A stretch of 7,411 nt of DNA from Solirubrobacterales bacterium (GCA_003157595.1 PMKB01000171.1:1-7411), one strand, 5' to 3'; shown: positions 1-5,156, numbered from the stretch's first letter. The notes: generated from the sequence alone by a model not told the origin. A program made the numbers and translations.

Positions 1-83
1 TGGTCCTCATCAACCCAATCCGCCAGCGACGGCGGCATCAACAACACCTGCCCGCGATCACACGTCAAGAAGTTCTGGCTCAT
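1..83 (-). CDS. IS transposase, N-terminal fragment (runs off the left edge)
   Basis: The minus strand opens with an ATG at 83 and stays open for 27 codons to the window edge. It begins MSQNFLTCDRG and continues LLMPPSLADWVDED. The pattern 'xxLLPPSxxDWLPEDH', a short N-terminal stretch before a proline pair and an acidic turn, is what I know from the N-terminus of IS1182/IS5-like transposases with a DUF772-type domain. The next codon starts with CA, compatible with the usual histidine after ED. The catalytic DDE residues lie outside the window. The element's right terminal inverted repeat should fall between 84 and about 180, but with only one end visible I cannot place it. No strong ribosome binding site precedes the ATG. 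The family call rests on a short motif, so it is moderate. Confidence 0.65.
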   Translation of the reverse strand, partial: MSQNFLTCDRGQVLLMPPSLADWVDED

Positions 84-176
84 CCCGGGATCGTCTTAAA
101 CGCGCCGGACAGCAACACTAAACCCGACAGCCTCGGGCGGGAGCGGGAGCGGACGTCGCGGACGGCCCGTCGGCGG

Positions 177-684
177 GTGCGCTACTGCTTTCACGGCGAA
201 GGCAGCGGCGCGGGGCTACGCTGTGTACGTACCGGCGGCGATCGCGCCATCGAGGTCGAGGGCGTGCCAGCGCCGTCTGCGGGACCGACCGAACCGCATG
301 TGTTTGCGACAGACCGCAGCGCCGTCCTGGTCTACCACGCAGCGGAAAGCACAGGCGGAGGCGTCGCTGTGTTGCGCTTCTCGTCGGCGGTCGCGGTCTT
401 TCATGGCGTACCGAACGACGAGGCGCTTGGCAGCCATCCGCTATGGAGCCGCCGGCTTCTACGGCGTGTACCGGATCGAGGACTCGACGTGGAAGGCACA
501 GATGCAGGACCGCGGCACCCGGCCCGATAGGCCGCCGCCCCCGGTTTGGTCCGACGTGACCCACTACGTCGTGACGATGCACGACTCGACGTTTGAATGT
601 CTCGCGAGGGGCATGACAGGCGAGCTGCGTTCCGAGGCAATCGCCGACGTGGTCGCAGAGATCGCCCGCGCGCTCGAGCAGTAG
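177..684 (+). pseudogene. Conserved hypothetical protein (PNDEAL...HDSTFEC type), frameshifted
   Basis: Two overlapping open frames together look like one gene. The first, from a GTG at 177, carries VAVLRFSSAVAVFHGVPNDE followed by ALGSHPL. The second, one base offset, carries GFYGVYRIEDSTW, then THYVVTMHDSTFECLARG, and stops at 684. From memory, a small bacterial family of unknown function has these blocks in this order (a 'PNDEAL..HPL..RGL' block, a 'Y..YEV..SSW' block, then 'H....F.FHDSTFEC'), so the break at about 450-462 is a frameshift inside one gene. The net change equals one extra base or two (or five) missing. The C-terminal half reads as genuine protein, with a helical tail ending IARALEQ. 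The N-terminus is uncertain: no good Shine-Dalgarno sequence precedes 177, and the frame is open to the left edge. The neighbouring IS may have trimmed it. The function is unknown. A sequencing error is the alternative explanation. Confidence 0.55.
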
Positions 685-736
685 GCGTTGTCGTTCTGCG
701 CGAGATCCGACACGCCCAAGATCCTGCGAACCCGAA

Positions 737-1120
737 CTAGCCGAGCCGAATTTGCCGGTTCATCTCGGCGACCGAGAACGACACGTATGCGCCGTGCCGG
801 CTTATACAGCTGACCTTGGTTCCGATCCACGACACGAGGATCGTTTGGCCGGAGACGCGCAGCGTTTCGTCGAAGTGCAAGCCGTGCACGCGGTAGCTGG
901 CGAGCACAGCACGGAACGTCTCGCCCGCGAACATGCATGTGGTCGCGTTGCCAGCCGTGACGGTTAGCCTCGTGGCAGGGCCCGCGATGTTGCACTCGTG
1001 TGTGGTGGTGCTGCCCCGAGCAGCTGCGGCGCACGCACTCGCGGCGACGATCACTGTGACGAGAGCTGTAACGAAGCCCCTCCGTCGAGCCACGCGACGT
1101 AGGGGAGCGATCAAGTTCAT
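737..1120 (-). CDS. Small secreted or lipid-anchored protein of unknown function
   Basis: This is a 127-residue protein starting at ATG 1120. Residues 1-15 are strongly basic (RRVARRR), followed by a hydrophobic core (FVTALVTVIVAASA) and a cysteine at position 30. That is a signal peptide, and the SAC at 28-30 could serve as a weak lipobox (alanine instead of leucine at -3). The RRxFV-like run at 13-17 faintly resembles a Tat motif. The mature part of about 97 residues has three more cysteines (43, 62, 105), is rich in beta-prone Thr/Val, and ends in a short helix (VAEMNRQIRLG). I do not recognise a family. The gene is convergent with the frameshifted gene ending at 684 and divergent from the phosphatase gene. 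Only a weak AGG precedes the ATG. That it is a real gene is likely from the signal peptide and length. Cell-envelope location is inferred. Confidence 0.65.
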   Translation of the reverse strand: MNLIAPLRRVARRRGFVTALVTVIVAASACAAAARGSTTTHECNIAGPATRLTVTAGNATTCMFAGETFRAVLASYRVHGLHFDETLRVSGQTILVSWIGTKVSCISRHGAYVSFSVAEMNRQIRLG

Positions 1121-1351
1121 CGTCGTGCAGCCTAGTGCCAGCTGGTCGCGCCGCGCAAGCCACAGGTTAGTAGTCGACTTGCGGCGGTTACGCGGCGCGC
1201 GGCGCGGTGCGGCATTCGTTGTCGCATGGCGCGATACTCAGCACTCGACTCGGTCGCCAACTGGTGGCGAAAGCGAAGCAGTTTGGAGCGGCTTGGTTTA
1301 CCGGTCGCTGGTCGGGGCAGGTGTCCGCGCGTGGCCTGCGACGATCCGGGG
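1121..1351. other. Divergent intergenic region between the secreted-protein and phosphatase genes
   Basis: This spacer must hold the promoters of both divergent genes if the phosphatase starts at 1352. I see no confident -35/-10 pair. It contains an inverted repeat TCGCCA-5 nt-TGGCGA at 1254-1270, a size typical of a dimeric repressor site, and a very G+C-rich patch (1190-1215). An in-frame ATG at 1226 would extend the phosphatase by 42 residues into this spacer, but that extension resembles nothing in the family. Confidence 0.3.
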
Positions 1352-2131
1352 GTGAGCGTCGGGACTGGTTCTCCTCGCTGGATCGCTCTCGCCGGCGCGG
1401 TGAACGCGCGTGCTGTCGTGCCGGGCGTGCTGCTGCGAGCTGACAACCTGCAGTCGCTGAGCGCGCAGGACGTTCGCCTGCTCATCGAGCAGGAGGCGCT
1501 CGAAGTGGTGCTCGATCTGCGAACCGACCGAGAGGTCGAGCTCGAGGGGCCCGGCCCTATGACGGCCGAGCGCGCGGTGCGTATCGAGCACCGCTCGCTG
1601 TACCCGGACTCCGGGGGGAACACCGACCTCGACGCCGACACGGTCAAGCCGTGGGGATCGGCCGACGAGGACGAACTGCCAAGCGAGTCGCCCGTCGTCC
1701 GCGCGTACATGAGCTATGTACGTCGCCGGCCAGACTCTGTCGTCGGCTCGGTGCGCGCGATCGCCCGCGCCGACGGCGCGGTCTTGGTGCACTGCGCTGC
1801 CGGCAAGGACCGCACCGGAGTGGTGGTCGCAATAGCGCTCGACGCGGCCGGCGTGGATCGAGAGACGATCGTCGGCGACTACCTTGCGACCGCGGAGCGC
1901 ATCGACGCGATCGTGGCGCGCCTCGTCAGATCGCCGACATACCGTGCGGAGCTTGAGGGCCACGACCCACAGAAGCACGCGCCGCTCCCGGGAACGATGC
2001 AGCGCTTCCTCGGGCTCGTCGATGAGCACCTCGGCGGATCCGTGACCTGGCTCTGCGCGCATGGGCTAAGCGCCTCCGATCTCGAGAGACTCCGGCGCCG
2101 GCTTGCGCCTGCGAGGGGCGACTCGGGCTGA
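1352..2131 (+). CDS. Tyrosine/lipid protein phosphatase, MptpB-like (Y_phosphatase3 family)
   Basis: This is a cytoplasmic cysteine-based phosphatase, 259 residues from GTG 1352. The P-loop VHCAAGKDRTG has nucleophile C148 and R154 (CX5R). The HCxxGKDR form is the signature of the Mycobacterium tuberculosis PtpB group, whose members hydrolyse phosphotyrosine and in some cases phosphoinositides. Other family blocks are present: PRWIALAGAVN (8-18), PGVLLRADNLQSLS (24-37), VVLDLRTDREVELEGPGP (52-69), and the helix GDYLATAERIDAI after the P-loop. I chose 1352 because family members begin just before the WIALxGAVN block. The frame is also open to an ATG at 1226, but residues from there look unconserved. 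The loop after GAVN is short: the usual 'xRDxGG' stretch is reduced to ARAVV, losing the conserved aspartate. The gene stands alone and converges on the hemerythrin gene. In vivo substrate is unknown. Confidence 0.88.
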   Translation: MSVGTGSPRWIALAGAVNARAVVPGVLLRADNLQSLSAQDVRLLIEQEALEVVLDLRTDREVELEGPGPMTAERAVRIEHRSLYPDSGGNTDLDADTVKPWGSADEDELPSESPVVRAYMSYVRRRPDSVVGSVRAIARADGAVLVHCAAGKDRTGVVVAIALDAAGVDRETIVGDYLATAERIDAIVARLVRSPTYRAELEGHDPQKHAPLPGTMQRFLGLVDEHLGGSVTWLCAHGLSASDLERLRRRLAPARGDSG

Positions 2132-2255
2132 CCGCCGAGTGACGCTCACATTCGCCTCAGATCCGAGCGACCGAGTCGAGTGCTGCGTTTCGCGCCGAGC
2201 GACAGCCGTGTCGTCGGTGGTTTCGAGCCGATCAGTTACCGCGATGCGGGCCGAA

Positions 2256-2277
2256 CAGCTCCTCGGCAGCGAGGCTG
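2256..2277 (-). terminator. Possible terminator hairpin after the hemerythrin gene
   Basis: CCTCG (2261-2265) and CGAGG (2270-2274) form a 5-bp G+C-rich stem around a four-base loop. CAG/CTG outside it (2256-2258, 2275-2277) can extend the stem past a two-base bulge. It lies 11 bases beyond the stop codon of the minus-strand hemerythrin gene and also between two convergent genes, which is where a terminator is expected. There is no clear T-run, so this is tentative. A second weak stem, ACTCGG...CCGAGT at 2121-2140, spans the phosphatase stop codon. Confidence 0.3.
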
Positions 2278-2287
2278 GCGAGCGCGC

Positions 2288-2743
2288 TCAGGCACGCGGC
2301 GGCTGATGGGTCCCGCCCGCCGCGTGCAGGGCGATCCCAACCGCACCAAGCTCGTCGGGATCCAGCGTCGCCTCGATGCGCCCGAACAACGTCCGCTCCT
2401 CGTGGCGCACGTGATCCCTCAGCTGCTCGCCGAGAGCGTTGAGAGCCGCAGAGTCAACGCGCGCATCGGTCTCGAGATCGCCGATCCGCCGCCGAATGTC
2501 GACGTGCTCGACGAGCACGCGCACAACATCCGCATCGTCAGCACCAGCGTGACGCGCGAAGGCGGGAAGGAGTACCTCCTCCTCGAGGCGGAAGTGCAAG
2601 CGGCCCTCCTCTCGCCAGAAGTCCAGCGTCGCCTGCCTGACGGTCTCTGCATCGACATCGCTCGCGCGCTGCAAGCGAAGGGCCAGCTCAAGCGCGACGT
2701 GGTGCTCGCGCGAGAGCACAGCCAACTCGTTCGACCGCTGCAC
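2288..2743 (-). CDS. Hemerythrin HHE-domain protein
   Basis: This is a small four-helix-bundle protein that binds a non-haem di-iron centre. Family members sense or carry oxygen, or protect against reactive oxygen, nitrogen species or iron stress in the cytoplasm. From GTG 2743 it has 151 residues. The expected ligand pattern is visible helix by helix: SREHHVAL (H14/H15), LHFRLEEEVLLPAF (H50, E54-E56), EHVDIRR (H80, D82) and LRDHVRHEERTLF (H111, H114, E115). It opens VQRSNELAVLSREHH, close to the usual short lead before the first histidine motif. An upstream in-frame GTG at 2779 would add 12 residues and has a better spaced GGAG, so it is an equal alternative start. The frame stays open to 3409, but that part is arginine-rich and not protein-like. 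It is convergent with the phosphatase gene and divergent from the gene at 2990. Which ligand or stress it answers is unknown. Confidence 0.87.
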   Translation of the reverse strand: MQRSNELAVLSREHHVALELALRLQRASDVDAETVRQATLDFWREEGRLHFRLEEEVLLPAFARHAGADDADVVRVLVEHVDIRRRIGDLETDARVDSAALNALGEQLRDHVRHEERTLFGRIEATLDPDELGAVGIALHAAGGTHQPPRA

Positions 2744-2989
2744 AGCCGCAATCGTACTCCCGCGAAACAGACTCTCCACCTCGCCGTCTCCACCTCGCCG
2801 CCTGGACCCGCCAACGGGCTTGACGGTCACCCCAGCGGCGTCGATGTCGCGATCACCCGTCTCGCCGCGGGATTTCGATGCCGGCTCACGCAGAGTCTCG
2901 CTCGGCCGGCGCGCTGTCGCACGTCGCGCAGAGCGACCACTGGCCGGTCGCGGCCATTGACCCGTTGGTGCGTGCAAGACTCGCTCGTG
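2744..2989. other. Divergent intergenic region upstream of the hemerythrin gene
   Basis: This spacer lies between the divergent hemerythrin gene and the small membrane-protein gene. A near-tandem 14-base repeat (CTCCACCTCGCCGT, second copy ending GC) occupies about 2774-2802 and covers the alternative hemerythrin start. Long open frames cross the region on both strands but their translations are arginine-rich and low in ordinary protein character, so I see no gene here. No promoter could be placed with confidence. Confidence 0.3.
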
Positions 2990-3295
2990 ATGCGGCGTGT
3001 GGCGACGGTTGTTGCTGTGTGCGCGGTGGCGGTTATCGGCGTCGCGATCGTGCGCGACATCATCCTTACACCAGGGACCACTCACTTCCGCGGACGCGAG
3101 TTTGAGAATGCCGGCTTTTGCGACGCGGGAGCCTTCCGACGCTACCGCGTGCCGATACGAGGCTGGCCCGGATTGCGTGACGGCGAGAGCGCCTTCGCTA
3201 TACAAACGGTGCGCACTGCTTTTCCTACCGACGTGCTGGTTTTGACACGCGACGGTCGCTGCGTCAGCCAGTGGGGACTTGAGGGAGGGCCCTAA
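2990..3295 (+). CDS. Small membrane-anchored protein of unknown function
   Basis: This is a 101-residue protein from ATG 2990 (a GTG one codon earlier is equally possible). Residues 2-3 are arginines, followed by a continuous hydrophobic segment (residues 4-21, VATVVAVCAVAVIGVAIV). This is a single signal-anchor helix with no obvious cleavage site, so about 80 residues probably face outward. The exposed part has two cysteines (44 and 91) that could form a disulfide, and a beta-like ending FPTDVLVLTRDGRCVSQWGL. I do not recognise a family. The ribosome binding site upstream is weak. The frame is open far upstream (to 2180), but that part overlaps the hemerythrin gene and is not protein-like. 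The stop codon overlaps the start of a 44-codon ORF behind a strong GGAGGG. Confidence 0.6.
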   Translation: MRRVATVVAVCAVAVIGVAIVRDIILTPGTTHFRGREFENAGFCDAGAFRRYRVPIRGWPGLRDGESAFAIQTVRTAFPTDVLVLTRDGRCVSQWGLEGGP

Positions 3296-3429
3296 TGGTC
3301 GGGCGGACCGAGGCGACTGCGGGGAGTCGGTCGTTGCCGCTCCCGCGTGGATTCGCCAGCGCCGGGGCTGTCGGTCGTCGCGCTCAGAGGCTTGCCGCCG
3401 ACCAGCCACACCTACTAAACTCTATTTAG
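3295..3429 (+). CDS. Possible 44-residue ORF, coupled to the upstream membrane protein
   Basis: The ATG at 3295 shares its A with the TAA of the preceding gene (TAATG). A strong Shine-Dalgarno sequence, GGAGGG at 3284-3289, sits five bases before it. That arrangement is typical of translational coupling. The product would be 44 residues, arginine- and alanine-rich, ending QPHLLNSI, with no membrane segment and no recognisable domain. The GGAGGG also encodes the last residues of the upstream protein (LEGGP), so it could be chance. The last codons run into the A+T-rich patch at 3412-3437. It may be a small protein or nothing; I lean slightly toward nothing without homologues. Confidence 0.3.
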   Translation: MVGRTEATAGSRSLPLPRGFASAGAVGRRAQRLAADQPHLLNSI

Positions 3430-3440
3430 CTTATTTGGCG
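3411..3440. promoter_or_regulatory. A+T-rich patch with short inverted repeat upstream of the xis/int module
   Basis: Within otherwise very G+C-rich DNA, 3412-3437 is A+T-rich. It contains CTAAA (3415-3419) and TTTAG (3425-3429) as an inverted repeat with a five-base spacer, then a further TTATTT at 3431-3436. It lies just upstream of the ORF at 3449 and the excisionase and integrase genes. It is therefore the best candidate for their promoter or operator, or for an excisionase or host-factor binding site. I cannot assign precise -35 and -10 hexamers. Confidence 0.35.
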
Positions 3441-3448
3441 CTGATGAG

Positions 3449-3574
3449 ATGATTCCCGCCTACTACACCGAGCTTCTTGCTACGCCGGTCACGCCCATGG
3501 CACCGGCGCCCGCTACGCGGGCGCACACGAATCGGCAGCCGGTCTACCGGTCGCCGCACCCGGACGCGCGGTGA
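3449..3574 (+). CDS. Possible 41-residue leader ORF ahead of the excisionase
   Basis: An ATG at 3449 opens a 41-codon frame (begins MIPAYYTELLATPVTPMAPA) that stops at TGA 3572-3574. This stop overlaps the excisionase GTG start by two bases (GTGA), a common coupling arrangement in operons. The first dozen residues look like an amphipathic protein start, and the rest is proline- and arginine-rich. No strong Shine-Dalgarno precedes it. I recognise no family. It could be a true small protein of the element, a leader peptide that controls excisionase translation, or chance. The exact overlap and its position right after the A+T-rich patch are the main arguments for it. Confidence 0.35.
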   Translation: MIPAYYTELLATPVTPMAPAPATRAHTNRQPVYRSPHPDAR

Positions 3575-3783
3575 GCACGCCGCCGCTCGTCGGAGCTGTG
3601 CCACGCGTCGCGCTCTCCCGCGAGGAGGCTGCGGCCAGTTTGGGGATCAGCATCGACTCGTTCGAGCGGCATGTGCAGCCCGACGTGCGCCTGATCCGAC
3701 GTGGACGCCTCCGCCTGATCCCTCTCTGCGAACTGGAACGCTGGGCAGCCGAGCAGGCCGAGCCAACACTACCCCGTCGATGA
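3571..3783 (+). CDS. xis: Excisionase-like helix-turn-helix DNA-binding protein
   Basis: This is a 70-residue protein from GTG 3571. Residues 13-58 form a winged HTH of the excisionase/MerR-like HTH_17 type: LSREEAAASLGIS (15-27) is the helix-turn-helix, SFERHVQPDVRLIRRGRLRLIP (30-51) is the wing with a basic hairpin, and LCELERWAAE (52-61) is the closing helix. Proteins of this kind bend DNA at the attachment site and steer the integrase toward excision. Some act as repressors of the module. Its start overlaps a 41-codon ORF (GTGA) and its TGA overlaps the ATG of the integrase reading frame at 3780 (ATGA), so the three would be translated as a coupled unit. The gene is intact and of usual length. 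The excisionase role is inferred from fold and position beside int. Confidence 0.8.
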   Translation: MSTPPLVGAVPRVALSREEAAASLGISIDSFERHVQPDVRLIRRGRLRLIPLCELERWAAEQAEPTLPRR

Positions 3784-3922
3784 GTAGCCTTGCTCCCCAC
3801 ATGGCTGATCGGACCGGAATCCGGGTGCGGCATCAGCGTTCCTCCGCCTCCCGTGCTGGCGCCGGGTGTAACTGCCGGCCGAGTACCAGGCGCAGGCGTT
3901 CGACGCTGCCTCGGGGCGGCAG
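3780..3922 (+). pseudogene. N-terminal piece of the integrase, separated by a frameshift
   Basis: The ATG at 3780 overlaps the excisionase stop (ATGA). It reads MSSLAPHMADRTGIRVRHQR, then a basic, cysteine-containing stretch with CNCRPS. This matches the N-terminus I know from a group of actinobacterial tyrosine integrases ('...RVRHxRSCxSRxGGxCNCxPSYQA...'). After S35 this frame turns into arginine-rich noise, while the frame one base back continues sensibly as YQAQAFDAASGRQMWRT. The missing base lies next to 3883/3884 (AG|TAC). Restoring it gives a single 426-residue integrase. The lost segment is the arm-site-binding region. There is no slippery heptamer at the break, so programmed frameshifting is unlikely. 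Confidence 0.7.
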
Positions 3923-5059
3923 ATGTGGCGCACGGCCCGAACGATTACAGAGGCACGGCTGTGGCGGGCGGACACCCAGGGCCAAGCGCGTCGCGGCACG
4001 TTACAGCGTCCGGTGCGCACCACGGTGCTGGAGGCTGCCGAGGCGCTGATTGCCGGCATGGATGACGGGTCTATCCTCGACCGCTCCGGCAAGCCGTACA
4101 AGCCATCGGCCGCACGCAGCTATGCGCAAACGCTGCGCGCCTACGTTCTTCCCACACTTGGTAGGTGCCGGCTTGACGAGGTGCGCCGAGCGGACGTTCA
4201 GGACCTCGTCGAGGCACTGCGCCGGCGCGGGCTGGCGCCGTCGACGATCCATAACGTGCTCGACCCGGTGCGCGTCCTATTCCGCCGCGCGGTCTTGCGC
4301 GACGAGGTCCTGATCGACCCGACGCGCGGCTTGGAACTGCCCGCGGTCCGCGGACAGCGAGACCGGATCGAGTCGCCAGAGAACGCGCGCAAGCTACTTG
4401 AAGTCCTCCCAGACGACGAGCGGGCACTCTGGACTGTCGCGATGTTCGCCGGCCTGCGCCGCGGCGAGCTGCTCGGGCTGCGCTGGGTCGACGTCGACTT
4501 CGATGGTGGCGTGATCCGCGTTGAGCGGGGCTGGGACCTCTATGCCGGCGAGATCGCGGCGAAGTCGGCCGCTGGCGTTCGTGCCGTCCCGATGGCGTTC
4601 CCGGTACACCGCGAGGTGCGCGAGCTGAAGCGGCGCAGCCGCCGCGACGGCAACGACCTGGTCTTCGGGCGCACGGCGAATGAACCGTTCTTCCCCTCAA
4701 CGGTGCGCTCGCGGGCTGTGAAGGCGTGGAGCGCCGTCGGTGTTGAGCCGATCACGCTGCACGAGGCGAGACATTGCGCCGTGTCGTTCTTCATCGCGTC
4801 GGGTCTCGATCTCAAGCAGGTCAGCACGTGGGCCGGGCACAGCGATATTCGGACCACCCTGAACCGTTACGGCCACGTAATCCCCGGCTCTGAGCGCGAC
4901 GCGGCAGACCGCCTGACGGCGTATCTCGCCGGTCCGACTGTGGCGCAGACTGTGGCGCACCCGGCAGATTCGGCCGAATCGCCCGCCGTTGCTGGCCTTG
5001 ATGAGTACCGCTACCGGGATTCGAACCCGGGTTTCCGCCGTGAGAGGGCGGCGTCCTAG
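3923..5059 (+). CDS. int: Site-specific tyrosine recombinase (integrase), catalytic part intact
   Basis: This is the phage/ICE-type integrase that cuts and rejoins DNA at the attachment site. The uninterrupted frame from ATG 3923 gives 378 residues. Residues 35-125 form the SAM-like core-binding domain (TTVLEAAEALI..., then SARSY-like helices around PSAARSYAQTLRAYVLPTLG). Residues 150-335 form the catalytic domain with R179 (GLRRGEL), K214, H280 and R283 (LHEARH), H306 (WAGHSD) and the nucleophile Y316 (LNRYGH). All of the RKHRHY set is present. ATG 3923 is not the natural start: about 48 residues lie in another frame upstream (from 3780), so the protein is probably impaired unless the frame break is a sequence error. 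The last 17 residues (YRYRDSNPGFRRERAAS) are encoded by the antisense strand of a tRNA-Glu gene, marking the attachment site. Confidence 0.88.
   Translation: MWRTARTITEARLWRADTQGQARRGTLQRPVRTTVLEAAEALIAGMDDGSILDRSGKPYKPSAARSYAQTLRAYVLPTLGRCRLDEVRRADVQDLVEALRRRGLAPSTIHNVLDPVRVLFRRAVLRDEVLIDPTRGLELPAVRGQRDRIESPENARKLLEVLPDDERALWTVAMFAGLRRGELLGLRWVDVDFDGGVIRVERGWDLYAGEIAAKSAAGVRAVPMAFPVHREVRELKRRSRRDGNDLVFGRTANEPFFPSTVRSRAVKAWSAVGVEPITLHEARHCAVSFFIASGLDLKQVSTWAGHSDIRTTLNRYGHVIPGSERDAADRLTAYLAGPTVAQTVAHPADSAESPAVAGLDEYRYRDSNPGFRRERAAS
5006..5059. other. Probable attachment site junction (int 3' end inside tRNA-Glu)
   Basis: The 3' half of tRNA-Glu (T-arm, anticodon arm and acceptor 3' strand) coincides with the final 17 codons and stop of int. 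Integrases of this family commonly recombine within the 3' part of tRNA genes and leave the tRNA complete on one side. The element therefore runs leftward from about 5006, with int as its first gene. The exact core cannot be defined without the other junction, and I find no second copy of the T-loop sequence GATTCGAACCC in the window. Confidence 0.6.
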
Positions 5060-5078
5060 TCCCCTAGACGATAGCGGC
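5006..5078 (-). tRNA. tRNA-Glu (CTC)
   Basis: The minus strand folds as a complete cloverleaf of 73 bases without encoded CCA. The acceptor stem is GCCGCTA with TAGCGGT, closing with a G1-U72 pair. The D-arm is GTCT...GGAC. The anticodon stem CCGCC/GGCGG encloses the loop CTCTCAC with anticodon CTC (5042-5044). The T-arm is CCGGG-TTCGAAT-CCCGG, and the discriminator is A. It closely resembles bacterial tRNA-Glu, including the GTCTAG D-arm start. It is divergent from tRNA-Leu with a 78-base gap, and its 3' half overlaps the integrase gene. Confidence 0.95.
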
Positions 5079-5156
5079 GCGGGACCGGGGCCGGAGGCTA
5101 CCAGAGCCCCCGTTCGCCGCTCGCGGCCGCTCGTGCGATATCGTCGCCCGCTGCCC

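Noticed and set aside
1298..2062. A 254-residue minus-strand frame opposite the phosphatase
   Set aside because: Antisense shadow: the plus strand has clear catalytic motifs, and the minus translation is rich in Arg/His with no domain.
2180..2989. Long plus-strand open frame antisense to the hemerythrin gene
   Set aside because: It is a shadow of the hemerythrin codons in G+C-rich DNA. Real coding in this frame begins only near 2990, with the membrane anchor.
2288..3409. A 373-residue minus-strand open frame around the hemerythrin domain
   Set aside because: Only the last 151-163 residues are protein-like. The upstream part is arginine-rich, lacks motifs, and overlaps the plus-strand membrane-protein gene.
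3876..3890. Programmed -1 frameshift in int
   Set aside because: The shift direction fits, but there is no X XXY YYZ slippery heptamer at the junction, and integrases of this group are not known to me to use one.
4071..4700. A 209-residue minus-strand frame opposite the integrase
   Set aside because: Arginine-rich shadow of the integrase catalytic domain codons.
1..4999. Second attachment-site copy within the window
   Set aside because: I looked for the T-arm/acceptor sequence (GATTCGAACCCGGG and parts). Only a chance CCCGGGAT at 84-91 was found, too short to count.
5006..5078. G1-U72 closing pair in tRNA-Glu as a scar of integration
   Set aside because: Other pairs are perfect, and I recall a U at position 72 in some actinobacterial tRNA-Glu genes, so it is probably ordinary. 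Comparison with relatives would settle it.
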